A model generated the notes under the pieces. It made no database searches and was not told where the DNA came from. It saw nothing but the letters and a program-made list of their open reading frames with translations. From contig LUCM01005749.1 of assembly GCA_008360955.1 (NCBI GenBank), positions 231,313 through 295,312 on the forward strand: 64,000 bases of DNA. Direction: 5' to 3'. A program made the position numbers and the translations under genes. Shown in pieces: positions 37,891 through 50,870 of this stretch (its first letter is position 1; the number at the start of each line of letters is the position of its first letter). Origin of the DNA: Fasciolopsis buskii (taxonomy: Eukaryota; Platyhelminthes; Trematoda; Plagiorchiida; Fasciolidae).

Positions 37891-40800
37891 AAGTTGAGTT
37901 TTCTCTGTGTAACCGATAACAAACGCTGACATTCTTTGTACGCAGTAAGCAGTACCAAAAATCCCTCACGTTCGTATTAAGATGGAGAGGATCCTAAAAA
38001 GTACACGAGAACAATGGCGTATTGCGACAACATCACGGATTATAAAATCAAAGCTCGCTGTTTACGCAATCTCTTCCTGTCGTGCTGGTAATTCATGCCG
38101 GTGTTGCGTTTGAAGGACTTCAGATACGTGATCAACGTCTTGCCAGCACAACATTTTGCTTCATACGGTATCACGTGTTCCAATTAATTTCGTACCCAGG
38201 GGTCCAGAGAGTGCGGAGGAGTGATCTCATATTGGATGCACTATTTGCAACCAGTCTCGCTCGGCTGAATCGTGTACAATCATTTTGCTAAGGTGATTGC
38301 AGCATTTGGCGATTCTGGCACCTTGGTCGTCTTTTATGTTGGTAGTTTTACCTTCGCCATTCATTTGCCGAAAGGAACAAACAATCTGGCTGCACACTCT
38401 TTGTGGCTGACATTCAGTAGTATGACTATGGATTACATGAAAATCACTAGCTGTTACTACTTTCTACTAGCATGAATCACAAAGATATCGCGAGACCAAA
38501 AACAAATGGACAACTAGATCAAGACCCACGCGGAACTGCCGATTCGGTTCACCACTTCGCATTCGCGCGAAGACCTTAGAATGGCATAATCCTATTTTTT
38601 ATTGGGGCTTTCCTTTGAGCGCAAACACTAACCTTTGTTCCCTTTAAGCGTCTTACTTTACTTCTTTTTGTCGCCTATCGTTTCTTGTCTTTGATTAGTT
38701 CGGAAAAGTTCATTTGATAGAGGAGATTTGTCCAGACCGGTCAATGTCGGATTATGCTCCTGGGGATTAAGTGGGATGATAAGATTATCGGTTCGACTTT
38801 TCGCATCAAGCTTGACATCCCCTTTTCGGCACATCCTAGGGCTTGCTTCGATTTTCGCTAGTCTAGAAAAGTAGTCAATCATTTAACAATTTTTCCGCAT
38901 AATGAACTCAATAATATCTTCTTGCTTGTCTCCGAATGTCCACCAGATAGTGCACCATGAGATTGTCATAGGATATTTTCAGCTAATGTTACTCATAAAA
39001 ATCAACCGGTAACGTGGTCGTCTATTTTGAATAATTAACACCGTTCACTAATCGTAATAGGTCCTATTGATCCTGTGGTATGGGAATGAATAAAATAAGT
39101 TGAGTTACATCCAGTTTTGTTGACCCAAAACAAACGTAGTTCGTTGGCAAATGAATTGAAAATCGGGCATCCATAGTCAATTTAAAGGCGAATAATAGTG
39201 AAATTTGTAAGGTTCTGTTGCCTGCAGTCACCGTTCTTTTATTGAATAGGTAAAATCCGATAAGCTAAATCGGTCGCTTTTTGGATCAATGCAACACAAA
39301 CAACGGCCAACGAATGCTCAGGTTTCTCGAGGCCATTACAAAACATTCAATAGAAACCCTTTTCGACAACGAAAAGCATGTTTGGGAAAGTTTTTAATCA
39401 CCTAGAAATCTAACGCGGCTATTTCAATTCACCGCTTTTCGAAAATCGATGTTTTTGGTGAATATAGTTACCGATCAGCGTGGCCCTTAGCGATCGTGGT
39501 GTTGCGTTCAGGCGAAATCGTCGGAGAATGCAATTTGTTCACTAGTGTAGCACAAATTGCTTGTCTCAAGTTAAACAAGCCATAAAATTTGTTCCTCTCT
39601 GACAAGTAGCCACGTGGATATAGAATACACAAATTAGTATTACTGGTGTCGGATGTATGCCTGACTGTTCCGAAATGAACAATGTAGCATGGTTTGTTGC
39701 TGGAAAATTTTGACATGACAAACATCATGAATGGAAATGTATTTAGTGAGCCGATATTTCGGTCACCTAGGATAAACGGTAACAAAACGGGTTAAGGTCT
39801 AATAGGTGCACAGATTATTTTGACATTCCATTTCAGCCATGATTCAGAAATGAATTTTTTATTTACTGATCACAAAAATCAATCGTAATTTTGATTCTGC
39901 CTGTCACGTTGTTCTTCGTTTATCGTCGGAAAACAAAATGTTACAACATAATTGGGGATGAGGCTGCGACCAGCATGTGACTATCAAACGAAAATATTGA
40001 CAGACAGTGGGAGAAAAAGAAACAGTGAACTTCAGTTTGAAGTGACATCACGTCCATCACTTGACAGCTACTATTCCTGCAAGAGTTGTTGGATTTTGCA
40101 ACATTTGCATTCAACGCGAGAATGAGTCAATCGCGAGTTGTTTCGGATAAGTGCAGCCCTGTTTACGCGTCATCCGTTGCGTTCTGATTCATAGCGTAAA
40201 CAAATGAATCGCTGTGAGAATAAACAAGGCCGGCTGTTTCCATTCTTCTACTGGAGCTTCTTCCTCATCGTTCTAAACCCAACAGTTCGTAAAATGTAAA
40301 CCACTTAACTCACTCATGTGTATCTCGTCGAAGCCAAAGCATAGGGTGGAATTTAGCTAATTGTTTTTAAAAAAAATATTTACTCTTCAAGCGAGGGAGA
40401 ATTCACTTGGGGGAATAATTTCCATCCGAAAATGTAAAACGGGACAAGCATTTTTCCATTAAGAGACAACAATAAATGCGGAACACTGAGTCGCCTTTAT
40501 CGAATATGTCAAGGCCGTTTGAAGACGTGTTACGGGACGCATGGATTTCACTTCTTCCCTTCGATTGTGATCGTAAAACGTCATAGGTCATAAAATTTGG
40601 GGAATACAATGGATTAGCCTAGAAGGGAAGTTTTTATTACTCAGTTACAGATGAATTGTGGCGAAGAAAGTTGTGTCGAATAATACCCGGGTAGACTAGT
40701 ACAAACGTTCCTGTAACCAAATCCCGGACCAGTGCATGGTGGTAAGAATAACTTCACTGACAATCATTTGGGTATGCTCTCAGACACTCGGTGAGTCGAA

Positions 40801-41280
40801 CAACTATGCATTCCGGCAATCTCTGCGTCACCGTAATTGCAAATGAACTGATAAACAACGTGTGAGACACTAGGATCGGCAAGGAGGCTCAAGTGATTCT
40901 GAAAGACTAACTAACCATTTGATTGTTTAGGGTAGACGCAACTGTGCCGTTGGTTAGGCGTATGGACAAATAAACGGTTACCTTGAAATTCCAGTGCAAT
41001 AAAAACGTGATTCATTTCAACTGCTGCCTAAAGCTTATCGTGTTTCAATTTTACGATCAGAAATAGCAAACAAGATGCCTCTATCACGGGACAATTGTCT
41101 TTGTTCATTCTGGAAAAAGAAATTATTTAACTGTTAGAGATATCCAATTAGAATAAAGTACAGATTGTACCCGAGAACTTGTTCTATTTGATGTGTAATA
41201 TGGAAATATGCATTGAAAGAAAATACAACATTACCTGTCAACGGGATAACAGATTGACGTTTCGGTTTACCGAGGGCAAT
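37891..41280. other. No supportable gene
   Basis: Short frames only (up to 105 codons, 39468-39785 minus). No domain or splice chain was seen. Confidence 0.5.
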
Positions 41281-41289
41281 CGCCTTCGA

Positions 41290-41800
41290 GTAAGTTTTTG
41301 AAGCCACCTTGTTCTGCTTTCTCATGAAAGATATGTTTGTGTAGGTACTGCTTATCGAGATCTGGTTCACATTGGGTTCCTTTCGAGTCGTCCGTTTCAG
41401 ACTGTGACCAGTGTAAGACTGCATCAAACATTTTCCCCTTGCATACCAATTAAAAATTTGGCTCCCTTGATGGGGCCGGATAAAACAGCGCGATTTATGT
41501 TGTCCTAAGGAATGGTTTGAGCTGCTTCTTCTGGCCCCAATGCATTGAGTATTCCGCGTTATGTTTGGAGAGCGAAACACTGTGAACAGTGTCCCTTTGT
41601 TGGGTGGAAGACCAGTGTAATGAGCTTGTTGTGAGCTATCATCCTTGATCTTATTCTGTAAGTGAAGAAATTGGCCGTTGCGTAAACTGAGCTTCGTTGC
41701 ACACTGACCTCCTTTTGTGTTGTCCGTTTTGTATTGTGACCGTTGTCAACCTCCATCGAAAAACGCTTCTTCACTTCCGTATTATATTTTCAACCAAAAT
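41290..41800. repeat. Imperfect direct duplication, offset about 332 bases
   Basis: 41363-41428 aligns without gaps to 41695-41760 with 45 of 66 identical positions by hand count; the similarity is weaker on both sides. On the minus strand both units are open in corresponding frames and give similar peptides: GHSLKRTTRKEP in the unit near 41400 and GHNTKRTTQKEV in the unit near 41730. Similarity at the peptide level could mean a duplicated exon, but no family is recognised and splice sites are not clear. Confidence 0.45.
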
Positions 41801-43215
41801 GGGAAACAATTTCCTAATAGGTTGCCCTAGTTTAACCGAAATGTCAGCTCAATTTCAATTCCATCTACAGAGTTTCCTTGTCGATGGATGTCGGATTCAA
41901 TACATCTGAAGATTACCTTTGCAGGTTGGATTGGTAAAATTGATCGCATTACTAGTGTTTCTTCGAAAAGCACCTGACAAAAGCAATGTGACAGACTGGT
42001 CGTGCAAGTCGTGTCTTGCACTGTTATTGTGTACAAACACGATCACATGCAGATTTGGGCGTTGTCAAAATTGATTGTTTTGGCTTTTGTTTGATGCGTC
42101 AAGTATCGATGTCAACAATGAATTGCTAGATTTTGAATAATTGTTCAAAATAAGACGTTTTACATTACCCTTGGGAAAAATAAACCACAGACAAAATACC
42201 GTTTCCATTTCTAGTCTTACATTGTCCAAATATTTTTACCCACTTGTTGACGGTACTAATCAAGATAAAAATGGCGAAAGATATGTATGAATGCCGATAT
42301 GGTTCGGCTGTCCTACGTTCACTATATTGAAGGTAATGGAAAATGGAGCACTTTGACCGGATGAATTGCTTTCCGTGATCAATATCGATTGTGTACATTG
42401 CACAACAAAATTTGGTAACTGATTGTTCGTCGCCCTCTCAAGTACTTGATTCACTTGAAATCTGTTCAGAAAATAAAATGAAAACAAATCCCACGAGGCA
42501 ATGACAGAATCATTCATCTAATAGATTAAACAAAAATGAATCAAACTATTTCGAACTTTTATCGATAAAAACCGTATAACCTCGAGAATTGTTTCTGGCA
42601 AACAATCAAATGATTATTTGCTTCACTTCTACCGTTCCGCCCATATCACACATTTCTATCAGTTTATTCATTGTTCCCGCTAGGAACAAATAAATATCCA
42701 CGGGTAGTGTTGACACGAAATAGTAAACAATTGGATAGAACAATTGGACGGTGACCTTCGATCGTGTAATCAGTGGAATTTCGGTTTGCTCATTCGGTTT
42801 ATGACAGCCTAGTAAACTGCTGCGCAATCCGTTCATTGGAATGCATTCAGTCCCCCTAAAATGTGTTTGAACTCGGTTAATCTTTTGCTTTTTTCGACGG
42901 GTCATCTTGTGTAAATTTTTCAGTCGCACAGGCAAAGGTCGTGTATTCGTTAAACCGCTTGCTCACGGATTCTTGAAACCAATGTTATCCAGATCTGACG
43001 GTTGGGAATTAGTAACTAAGCCAACGATTTGAAAGATGACCTTTTTTAGTATGCCATGCGTTATCAAGTTATGATTTTACTCGGGATGTGTGGGATCGTG
43101 TTGTCTTCCAAATTAAAACGCATCCAGAGTTTCTCATATTCCTATGAACGAAATTCTAACCAAACTGATGTTCCCTTTTTGACAAAACTCCGGACGATCG
43201 GAAGTAGAATCTGAT
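41801..43215. other. No confirmed gene; minus-strand open segments of unknown nature
   Basis: Minus-strand segments at 42935-42640 (containing VTVQLFYPIVYYF and PVDIYLFLAG) and 42470-42290 (preceded by an acceptor-like TTTTATTTTCTGAACAG) look exon-like, but the phases of the most obvious splice choices do not fit together. I do not call a gene. Confidence 0.3.
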
Positions 43216-43398
43216 TGGCCGGCGGTGGCCAAGCGGATAAGGCAGTGGCGTTCGGACGTGAAGGTCGTGGGTTCGAATCCTCCCACCGCCAGGTCAACTT
43301 CCCCACTTGACAGCCCTCTGTTGGCCGCTGTCCCCTTCCTGAAAAATGATGTACATTGTTGTTTCATTAATAGAGGAAGTGAAAGATAAAAAATTAAA
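43216..43398 (+). repeat. tRNA-derived SINE, best preserved copy
   Basis: The head 43221-43290 resembles a tRNA of about 70 nt. The acceptor halves GGCGGTG (43221-43227) and CACCGCC (43284-43290) pair perfectly. Box A is TGGCCAAGCGG (43226-43236) and box B is GGTTCGAATCC (43270-43280); together they form an RNA polymerase III internal promoter. GGATAAGGC and TTCGGA recall tRNA-Arg(TCG), but the anticodon stem is weak, so it is tRNA-derived rather than a tRNA gene. A family-specific body (GTCAACTTCCCCACTTG, CAGCCCTCTGTTGGCCGCTG, CCCCTTCCTGAAAAATGATG) and an AT-rich tail (TTTCATTAATAGAGGAAGT, then A-rich) follow. At least eight other copies lie in this window. Confidence 0.9.
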
Positions 43399-43417
43399 AA
43401 CTCTTGCCACTGTGAAA

Positions 43418-44153
43418 CTATGAATGGCCGTCGCTAACCTGCTTTTGAATAGCAACCCTTAGATTGGCAACTGTATTCGTAGGCAATGTGTATCTTCGCT
43501 GTCCACCGAAAGTTTCAAACACACGGATAAAGGAACAAAATTTCCCCGGGATCACACGATCGGTTTTGCAGTTATTGCCGTTTGTCCGGTATGCACACTC
43601 GGTACTGTCTTGTTCAACCATTCACATTCTTGTAGACTTTTTCATTAGTTTTTCACTAGGATCATTTTGGAATCATCATATAAATCTTAAATCGATCAGT
43701 CAACCATTCAAAGTCCTAATGACACAGATGTGACTTTGTTGAGATGTACAAATATCCTCGCCCGCTGAATTTGGCGATATAATGCCAGTAGAGGAACACA
43801 CAGTTTCAAGGAAACTGAATAAATATAGTCGACTGAAATGTTGGAGACGACTGAACAACTATTGACTATAGAGTCTGCTGACACCAAATATGGGTTGAGG
43901 ACGGTGATTTTACCAAGGTCGTGAGTGTAAGCTATTCTTCGAAGTAATCTGATAATAAAAATTACTGAAAAGGTGTTCTCCGTCTTGCCTGTTTCCACCT
44001 CATCATGCACGGTTCAATTAGCTGCAAAGTTGGAAACTTGTTACGCTCCAAAAGGCTAACGAGTCTCCCTAATTCATATATTTTCGTGTCTGAAACCGAA
44101 AGCTCAGTTTGTCCCCAATGCTGATAATCCGGTAGGAAAATAGTTTTACTCAA
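43418..44153 (-). other. Minus-strand open segments, unassigned
   Basis: Minus-strand frames at 44153-43962, 44010-43708 and 43621-43418 follow each other across 740 bases, the last including FCSFIRVFETFGGQRRY. None matches a known family by eye and the splice sites between them are ambiguous. They may be remnants of a gene or an element, or chance. Confidence 0.15.
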
Positions 44154-44296
44154 AATTGAGCTAACAAAAATGTAACCCTATTTATGTGCAATTTTCAGAG
44201 CAAGAATGTTTTCTCTCAATTATTAAAAGGGTGAAATAACAAAGGTGTAAGAAACAACTGCGCTGGAAATCTGTGTCCAAATGTATTTATTTCGAT

Positions 44297-44482
44297 TTGG
44301 CAGGCAGCGGCCAAGCGGATTTAGTAAAGGTGTTTGAAAGTGCAGGTCACGGGTTCGAATCCTTCCGCCGCCGGTCAACATCCCCACGTGGCAGCGCTCT
44401 GTTGTCCGCGGCCCCCTTCCTGAAAAATGATACACATTATTATTTCATTAGTTAGAGGAAGTAAAAGTTAAAAAAATAAAAG
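44297..44482 (+). repeat. tRNA-derived SINE copy
   Basis: TTGGCAGGCAGCGGCCAAGC head, box A as CGGCCAAGCGG, box B intact (GGGTTCGAATCC), then CCGCCGGTCAACATCCCCAC, TGGCAGCGCTCTGTTGTCC, CCTTCCTGAAAAATGATAC and TATTATTTCATTAGTTAGAG, ending in an A-rich run. With the 43.2 kb copy it is the most complete in the window; the two lie about 0.9 kb apart in the same orientation. Confidence 0.9.
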
Positions 44483-47400
44483 ATTCAAGTCAACACCGGT
44501 CCATGCAACTGTGAGCTGAACACTGCTGACCGCAAGTTCACCAAAGTAACAGGATCAACCTCCATCTCCGTGACCTGTCGGTGCGCCTCGGCTGGATTTA
44601 TCTATGGTCGTATAGCCATGCACTTATCACAAATTGATCGAGAAGTTTGACCATCGACTAACCAAAGACGAAACGGGGGTGACTGGGCAACAGTCGCATC
44701 AAACTAGACCGAACGAAAAATAGTGTCGAACAAGCGCTTTTTCAGTTATTCGTATTCATGCCAATATATGACATTAAATTTGGTCTAGAGATGGTTCAAA
44801 GGAAATTGTCGGTTTGCAGTCACATCAGTTCACAACTCTAAAAATGCGTCTGTATGTATGTGTAATTGATCAAAAACGAGCTTGCCTGCCATGTTGTGTT
44901 GTTCTCAATGTGTTCTGTGGGATTTTTCAAACGTTTGAAAAATAGTATCTTGAAACAAACGGACGATTGCATGAAAATCGTCTCTATATGATAGAAAGCT
45001 TGTTTTCAGTTTGCAAAATAGAATGCTCGAGTTATTGGCCATTTGTTGAGCCGTTCACTTTTGGACGTCTTGCAAAAGTTTTGTTGACTCGGATTAGAAA
45101 ACAGCCCTACGGAAAGTGTGACCGTTTACTGTGGGATAACTGGGTAACGATACCATGTTTGCATTTCTTTTTTCGCAACCTTTTTTGGAACACACAATGG
45201 TTCCCAAGTTATTTAAGGTTTTCCATTTGATCTCAAAATCAGATCACTTAGGAACGAAGTATAGTTTCTCATTTCGCAATTTGATTTTCACCTTGTCTAA
45301 AACACGCTGCACAAAACTCTTTAAAGTCTACTCACCTTCTAATTAACCTCGGAGTCATGTCTTGTTTAATTTATTATTTCACAATATGTATCCGGTTGGT
45401 AGCTTTGACGATAGCGCTCACCAATTTCTGACTGTTGTACAGAACATACTTAGGAAGTAGGTATATTATGTAACCGCATGTTCAATCCTACATCTGTTGA
45501 TATCGAATATTTGACTAATTCATTGTAAGTGTGTGGCGTGTTAGTCGTGATCAGTCGATCAAACATGAACTTGTTAAAATCACCGCTTACAACGCAGATC
45601 ATTGTGATTCCCATTGCAATGTTCTGAATGGATAACCACTCGCAATACTCCGTTGCTTTTGTTTGCCAATTCAAAGCTTTTGAGTTCATTGGAAAATGAG
45701 AATGTTTACTACTAACTAATACCGTTGACATCACATTAGTTCTTTTGCTCGAAATGATTATCCCATTCCAATGGAATTTCCTAGTGTCATCTTACCTTTT
45801 TACCTGATTCAGGAGGAATCACGTTGTCCGAATTGTTTTTTATATTGCTTTTGACGTTTGTCCTTCTGTCAACCGATGCGGCCCTTCAGCAAATGACGTT
45901 TGCAATCTGACGGACACCGGGCATTACAGATGCTACAGACCCGGGGGCTTAATAATATTACATGAGTATATTTTAACCCGTATAGTTGCTCAACTCATGT
46001 GACATCAGGGTAAATGGCCAATCTATCAAAGTGATCGACCTCCCATATGGGATTGGACTAAGTCATTCTGTTTAATGGAGCAACCAACCGTGATTCCAGT
46101 CGGCAGCCTACGTCCGCAAAACCTCAGTGGTTTCAATTACAAGCTATTTAGAACGTAATCACGCAACAGTCCAAAAACTTTTATTCTTAGTAAAAAGATG
46201 GAATACCCAATCGTCGCCTATATGGTCACCTAGACTGTGGACTATGTCACGAGATTGTCAAACAATTAAATATCTACCATCAGTTCGATGAAAGAAGAAT
46301 ATCAGCCTGTTTATTAAAAACATTCGAAATAATCACGTGATGAGAGTAAAAATCAAAAGTTTGCTGAGTGACCAAAATGTTCCGAATTAATCCAGACGCA
46401 ATTTATCACAAATCCCAGTGATAAAAGTGGTTCAGTTGATTGGCCGTCTGTTGCTTTGAAAGTTCGATGTGTCATACAAAATACCACTTATCTGCTAAGC
46501 TAATGAACATTTGCTAAACAACTACAAACAGATTAAAACTAATGTTATTCATTTATTCGCCGACGTGAGAAGCATATTATGAAAATCAGTACCTCTTATT
46601 GTGCGGGCACATTCGCAAGTCACCTTGTTTGCAATCAGATCACGTGAATTCAAGCATTTGTCAACGAGTTTCGGCTATGAGTTATGAACATCTATTCTGT
46701 GTAAAACGCCTTTTCTTATTTCGATTTTTATTTAGAACTGTGTGAAGGGAAATTTTTTGCGGATGTTACTTTAGGATTGACGGTTTGATTGCAAAAAGAT
46801 CAAGGGAAATATAATGACCATGAGTCGCCCGAATTCGATGGAAATGGAACGTTGTTCGTATGTAACCTTGAACATACTGTTGTGTATGTTATCCATGTGC
46901 AAATCTTGTACAACCTTTTATCATCTTCCCTTCTTGGCCAGTGGACCATTTTTTTCCTTAGGAACCGCATCTCTGTCACATTGTTCTCTCAGATTTATTC
47001 GTTGTATTCACTTTTGTCGACATTTTTCCTTCACTGATTTGGGATAAATCGACATACTGGAATTGACGATTTTGGACAAAACCACTTGATCAAGTGGTTT
47101 GACAGTTTGACATTTGACAGTTTCCATCAAAACTCCAGAGGCAAGAGCTTGCGTTTTGGGTGTTGCTCATTTTTATACTTTTACAACCAAATTTGTGAAA
47201 TGCCAAAACGAAGAGGTGCAAAGAAACGTGTGTCCTCAGCCGACCGATCTGTTAAAATACTTTGATACACTCTCAATAAACAAGAAGATCACCGGGTACA
47301 TCCTTGACGTTTCTAGGCTCAAATCCGTTTTCTCGATCACACTTTTTGGACTTGTCAGCACAAGGACCGGGACAGTTTTGTTTGCCCGTTTCGATAGCTG

Positions 47401-50400
47401 TTTAGCACATCACCAGCACTATCTCTGGTGCAATGAAGAGCATCAATTGCGTCGGCTTCAAAGTAGAGTGAAAGACTAATAACGATTTCGATTGTTACTC
47501 ACTTATCGTCAAATACCTCATAAAGTCATTCCGTGTGCCATGCAAAAGTTGTTATTTTATGACCGATATCAATAATGAAAACCATATTGATTCGCCTATT
47601 ACATCCCAGACTATCTTCACGAAGACGTTGGTCCCAGTGCCTTAAAGTACGTGGTCAGAAACTAGTGACCTCGTGTGATGACAATCCGGACGATTGACCG
47701 TGCAACACTGGCTCCTCATTTCCGCGTTGAGCCTCTGGTTATTCAATGACTGAGCGGCCAGCTGAATGGGTTTGCGATAAGTCTACTTGGTTGGTTGGCT
47801 AAACGATAGCAGATTTGATTGTTGCTGCCTCGTTTTTCACGTCTGAACGTTATGGTCTGATGGTGAAGCCACGGGTTTTGATGTCACAAACACAGTTGGC
47901 GTACAAATGGTTCCAAAAAGGACAGTTTTCCACCAGAAAAGCTTAATATGATAGTAGAACAGTTTTTCGAGAAACGAATATTTTTAGCATTTTCAGGAAA
48001 TTATTCACCTTTTGAGGTTATCGCTCAACTCATCACTAGGCAACCATCGAAACTTCATTCATGTCAGAAATCATCAGCAGTGCATATCCACCACTCCTGG
48101 AACTGGGGCGTGAACTCGGGGCGAACAATTTTGAGTTGAATACCATAGCCTTAGCCTTAGCGTTTATTTTCTGCGACATGGTAAAGTGAATATTTGATGA
48201 TAACATTGTTATATGAGCGGGAAACCAGAAAAGTGATATTTATGCTCATATTTCTTCCAGGGGCGTACGGGAACGACTATTTCGTTTGTTTAGACAATGC
48301 CTTCGCAGTGTCAGAATTCCAACCGTCGATGACACGACGTTGGTTCGGAGCGTCGGATATTTTGGATGCTCAGTACGTAAATCGATTTGCCTTTCTGCAT
48401 AACTTCTGATCCCCTATGCTGAACGGAAGAAAACCTCAAGATTTTGGAGCTAATATCATAGAAGAATAGTTTCTGTTACCGTTTGGTATACAAGTGCAAA
48501 TTACAACACCAAAGGTTCTCGTTCTGTCCAGTGCGTCCAAAATACTCCTGCGTGTGTTTGCGCTTAACTGCACTTGGTCATTATCGTCGACAGCACTACT
48601 GACGGAAACACTAGTCAAAGTCAAAGTAAGTGGAAAAATACATCGTTAATTTGTTCGAAACTTGTCCATTCTGAAACAAACAATGTATGAGCCGCGGAGT
48701 GAGGAGAAATTAGGAAGGGCTGTATCAATCGTGAAGATCAACCAAACTACTAAACGAGTTACTTATTTTGTAAGCACAATTACAATATGTATTACGGAAT
48801 CGAGAAATCAAGCCATGTTTCACTTAGGCTAATTCGGTCGATATCGTTTGCCTTGCAAAGTTAACTACGGATATGTGCTATATATGGAGGAGAAACGCTC
48901 AATGAACTGTTCAGAGTCTCTCCGGTTAGCTTAACGAATAGGAATTTCTGGACAAGATCGTTTGTTTAAAGTTCACGTCCAAGTTCGGGCGTGGTGCACA
49001 TGCACCAGAGATGATTTCCAACCCCGGGCAAAATAATTATTTAGTGATTTCGCAAATTCCTATTGAAAAGCTGAGCTTTGATAATGACGTTCTACACAAC
49101 TGCTGGTGTCCGAAGGATTTGTCTTGTATGATTTAGTGAATACTGACCACCGCAGATTTTGTCCAGCGGATATAGAGTGATCAACATAGCTTATGAATTA
49201 GGCCAGCGGTCATCAGCTGTCATCGGTTTGTGTGTGTCATATTTTGCTTTGGTTCCTTGAGGGTGAGTTCGTTTGTTTAATGGTTTAAATTGGAGCTCCG
49301 AAAGACAACCTCGATTTACTTACACAGATAACCCAGCTAATTTTGTTTACTCAAAAACCGATACCATATTTTGCGTCATAATGCATGCACGGGAAAACTC
49401 CATCATGGACAGTTTTATTCACAAAAAACCATGGAATAGAATTTCTTTATTTTTAACACACCGGTTTCCCGATCGATTGAATTTGCGTGATTGGAGCCGA
49501 CAGCAAATGATACTTCAGAGTGAAACATGAGCGTTTTCTCCAGCTAATCCCGCATCTCAGCAATATCTTGGTTAGTGAGTTAGTAAAGTGATAGAAACTT
49601 TCACGTATGTTTTCATTGTTATTTATCCAACTGCGATCTTAGTGATATGGCGATAAAAGATGACTTTTACCAGAAAAAGTTTGAGCACAGTTGCTCGGAT
49701 ATCACCTTTTTCTTCCTCCGAATTTGCTATTGGTCCAGTTTCGAAATTTTGCCACCGGTTTTGTTAGTGATTTTGAGTCATAGTGCCGCGAGAAAAAAAC
49801 TCCCAAAAATTTTCAAATGATGACGTACAGACAACATGTGGATAACCCTGACTATTTATGTCAAGCCTCATTCGGCTTCTTCCCGTTTACGTTATCTTCT
49901 TGAAAAGACACTTGTTTTTCTCTTCTCTTTTCGTGAGAATTCCCGGGTTATTTTGAAGCAGTTTCCAGTAACTATCTTTAAATAAGATTTCCCTTGCAAA
50001 GTATTCTCTGCCCGTGGAAATCCCATTTGGCTAATTGGCCGTAAATTGTTCCTATTTCAGATCGGTCCACTCGCATCGATGAAACATTTCCGGTCTAGGT
50101 GGAACGTCGCATCACATCACCATCTGACCATGACGTTTTGATGTTGTCATTGTGTCAACGTGCGCAGAAATTTCAAAATAAATATGTACATTTTCCGACT
50201 AATGGATCAATCGATGTTCACTGAACCGGTGCATGTGCCCCGGTGTAATGTTAGAGCAAATTTAAGTTATTGCTGGCTATTTTCCGCAAACGCGAACAAA
50301 CAGGCTTACTTGAATTCACTAGTGTGAAATTGAGCAAATTTTCTTGACTTTAATAATGATAAATGCAGCGATAAGTTGATCAAAGCGACGGGTGTAACGG

Positions 50401-50749
50401 CATTGCTAATTGGGACAGGAAATTCTTCCTCGAAACCATTTCACATTTTTCGCCCGAGATTATGGCTTCCATTCATTTCCCCTAATTATATATCTATCAA
50501 TCTGATGTTCACCTGAAAGAGATACCGTTCCGACCGCTAGAAGTTGGTTTTGTGCTCAACCTTACACGCTAAAGTGGTTTTTTTAGCCTTACTTTTTCAA
50601 GGCTTGTTTGAAACATGAGTTTAATGAATTGGACATGTCCCGTAGTCACTACGGTACTCCACTTGGGAAGATGCGAACAGACCCGCTTGACTGGAAAACT
50701 TGGAATGACATAGAACCACATGAGATCTCAATAGGTCGCGTGTGGAAGC
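44483..50749. other. No confirmed gene
   Basis: The longest frame is 121 codons (47114-47479 plus) with no recognised motif. A possible exon on the minus strand (48600-48481) is described in the findings. No repeats of the families above were seen here. Confidence 0.45.
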
Positions 50750-50870
50750 CAGCAGGACAACATTGATTTGCCGTTCCCTAGCAAACTGACCAACAGATCT
50801 GTGATTCGAACCTCTGATCCATTCGGTGACAGATGCTTTATCCTTCTGGCTTCTTCCGGCAATAGAGCGT
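50750..50870 (-). repeat. Second type of tRNA-like (possible SINE) sequence
   Basis: On the minus strand AAGCCAGAAGG (50854-50844) is a near match to box A and GGTTCGAATCA (50812-50802) to box B. GGATAAAGCATCTGTC, CCGAATGGATCAGA between them recalls tRNA-Arg. It differs from the common SINE of this window in the head, and the sequence after box B does not match that family's body. Only one copy was seen, so family status is an inference. Confidence 0.4.

Noticed and set aside
43221..43290. Functional tRNA gene
   Set aside because: The acceptor stem and both promoter boxes are good, but the anticodon stem does not pair well, and the same head is followed by the same body and tail in other copies. 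It is a SINE head.
44570..44620. Possible further hammerhead terminus (CGCCTCGGCTGG shared with 33191)
   Set aside because: Only a 12-base match; no CUGANGA or GAAA core follows.
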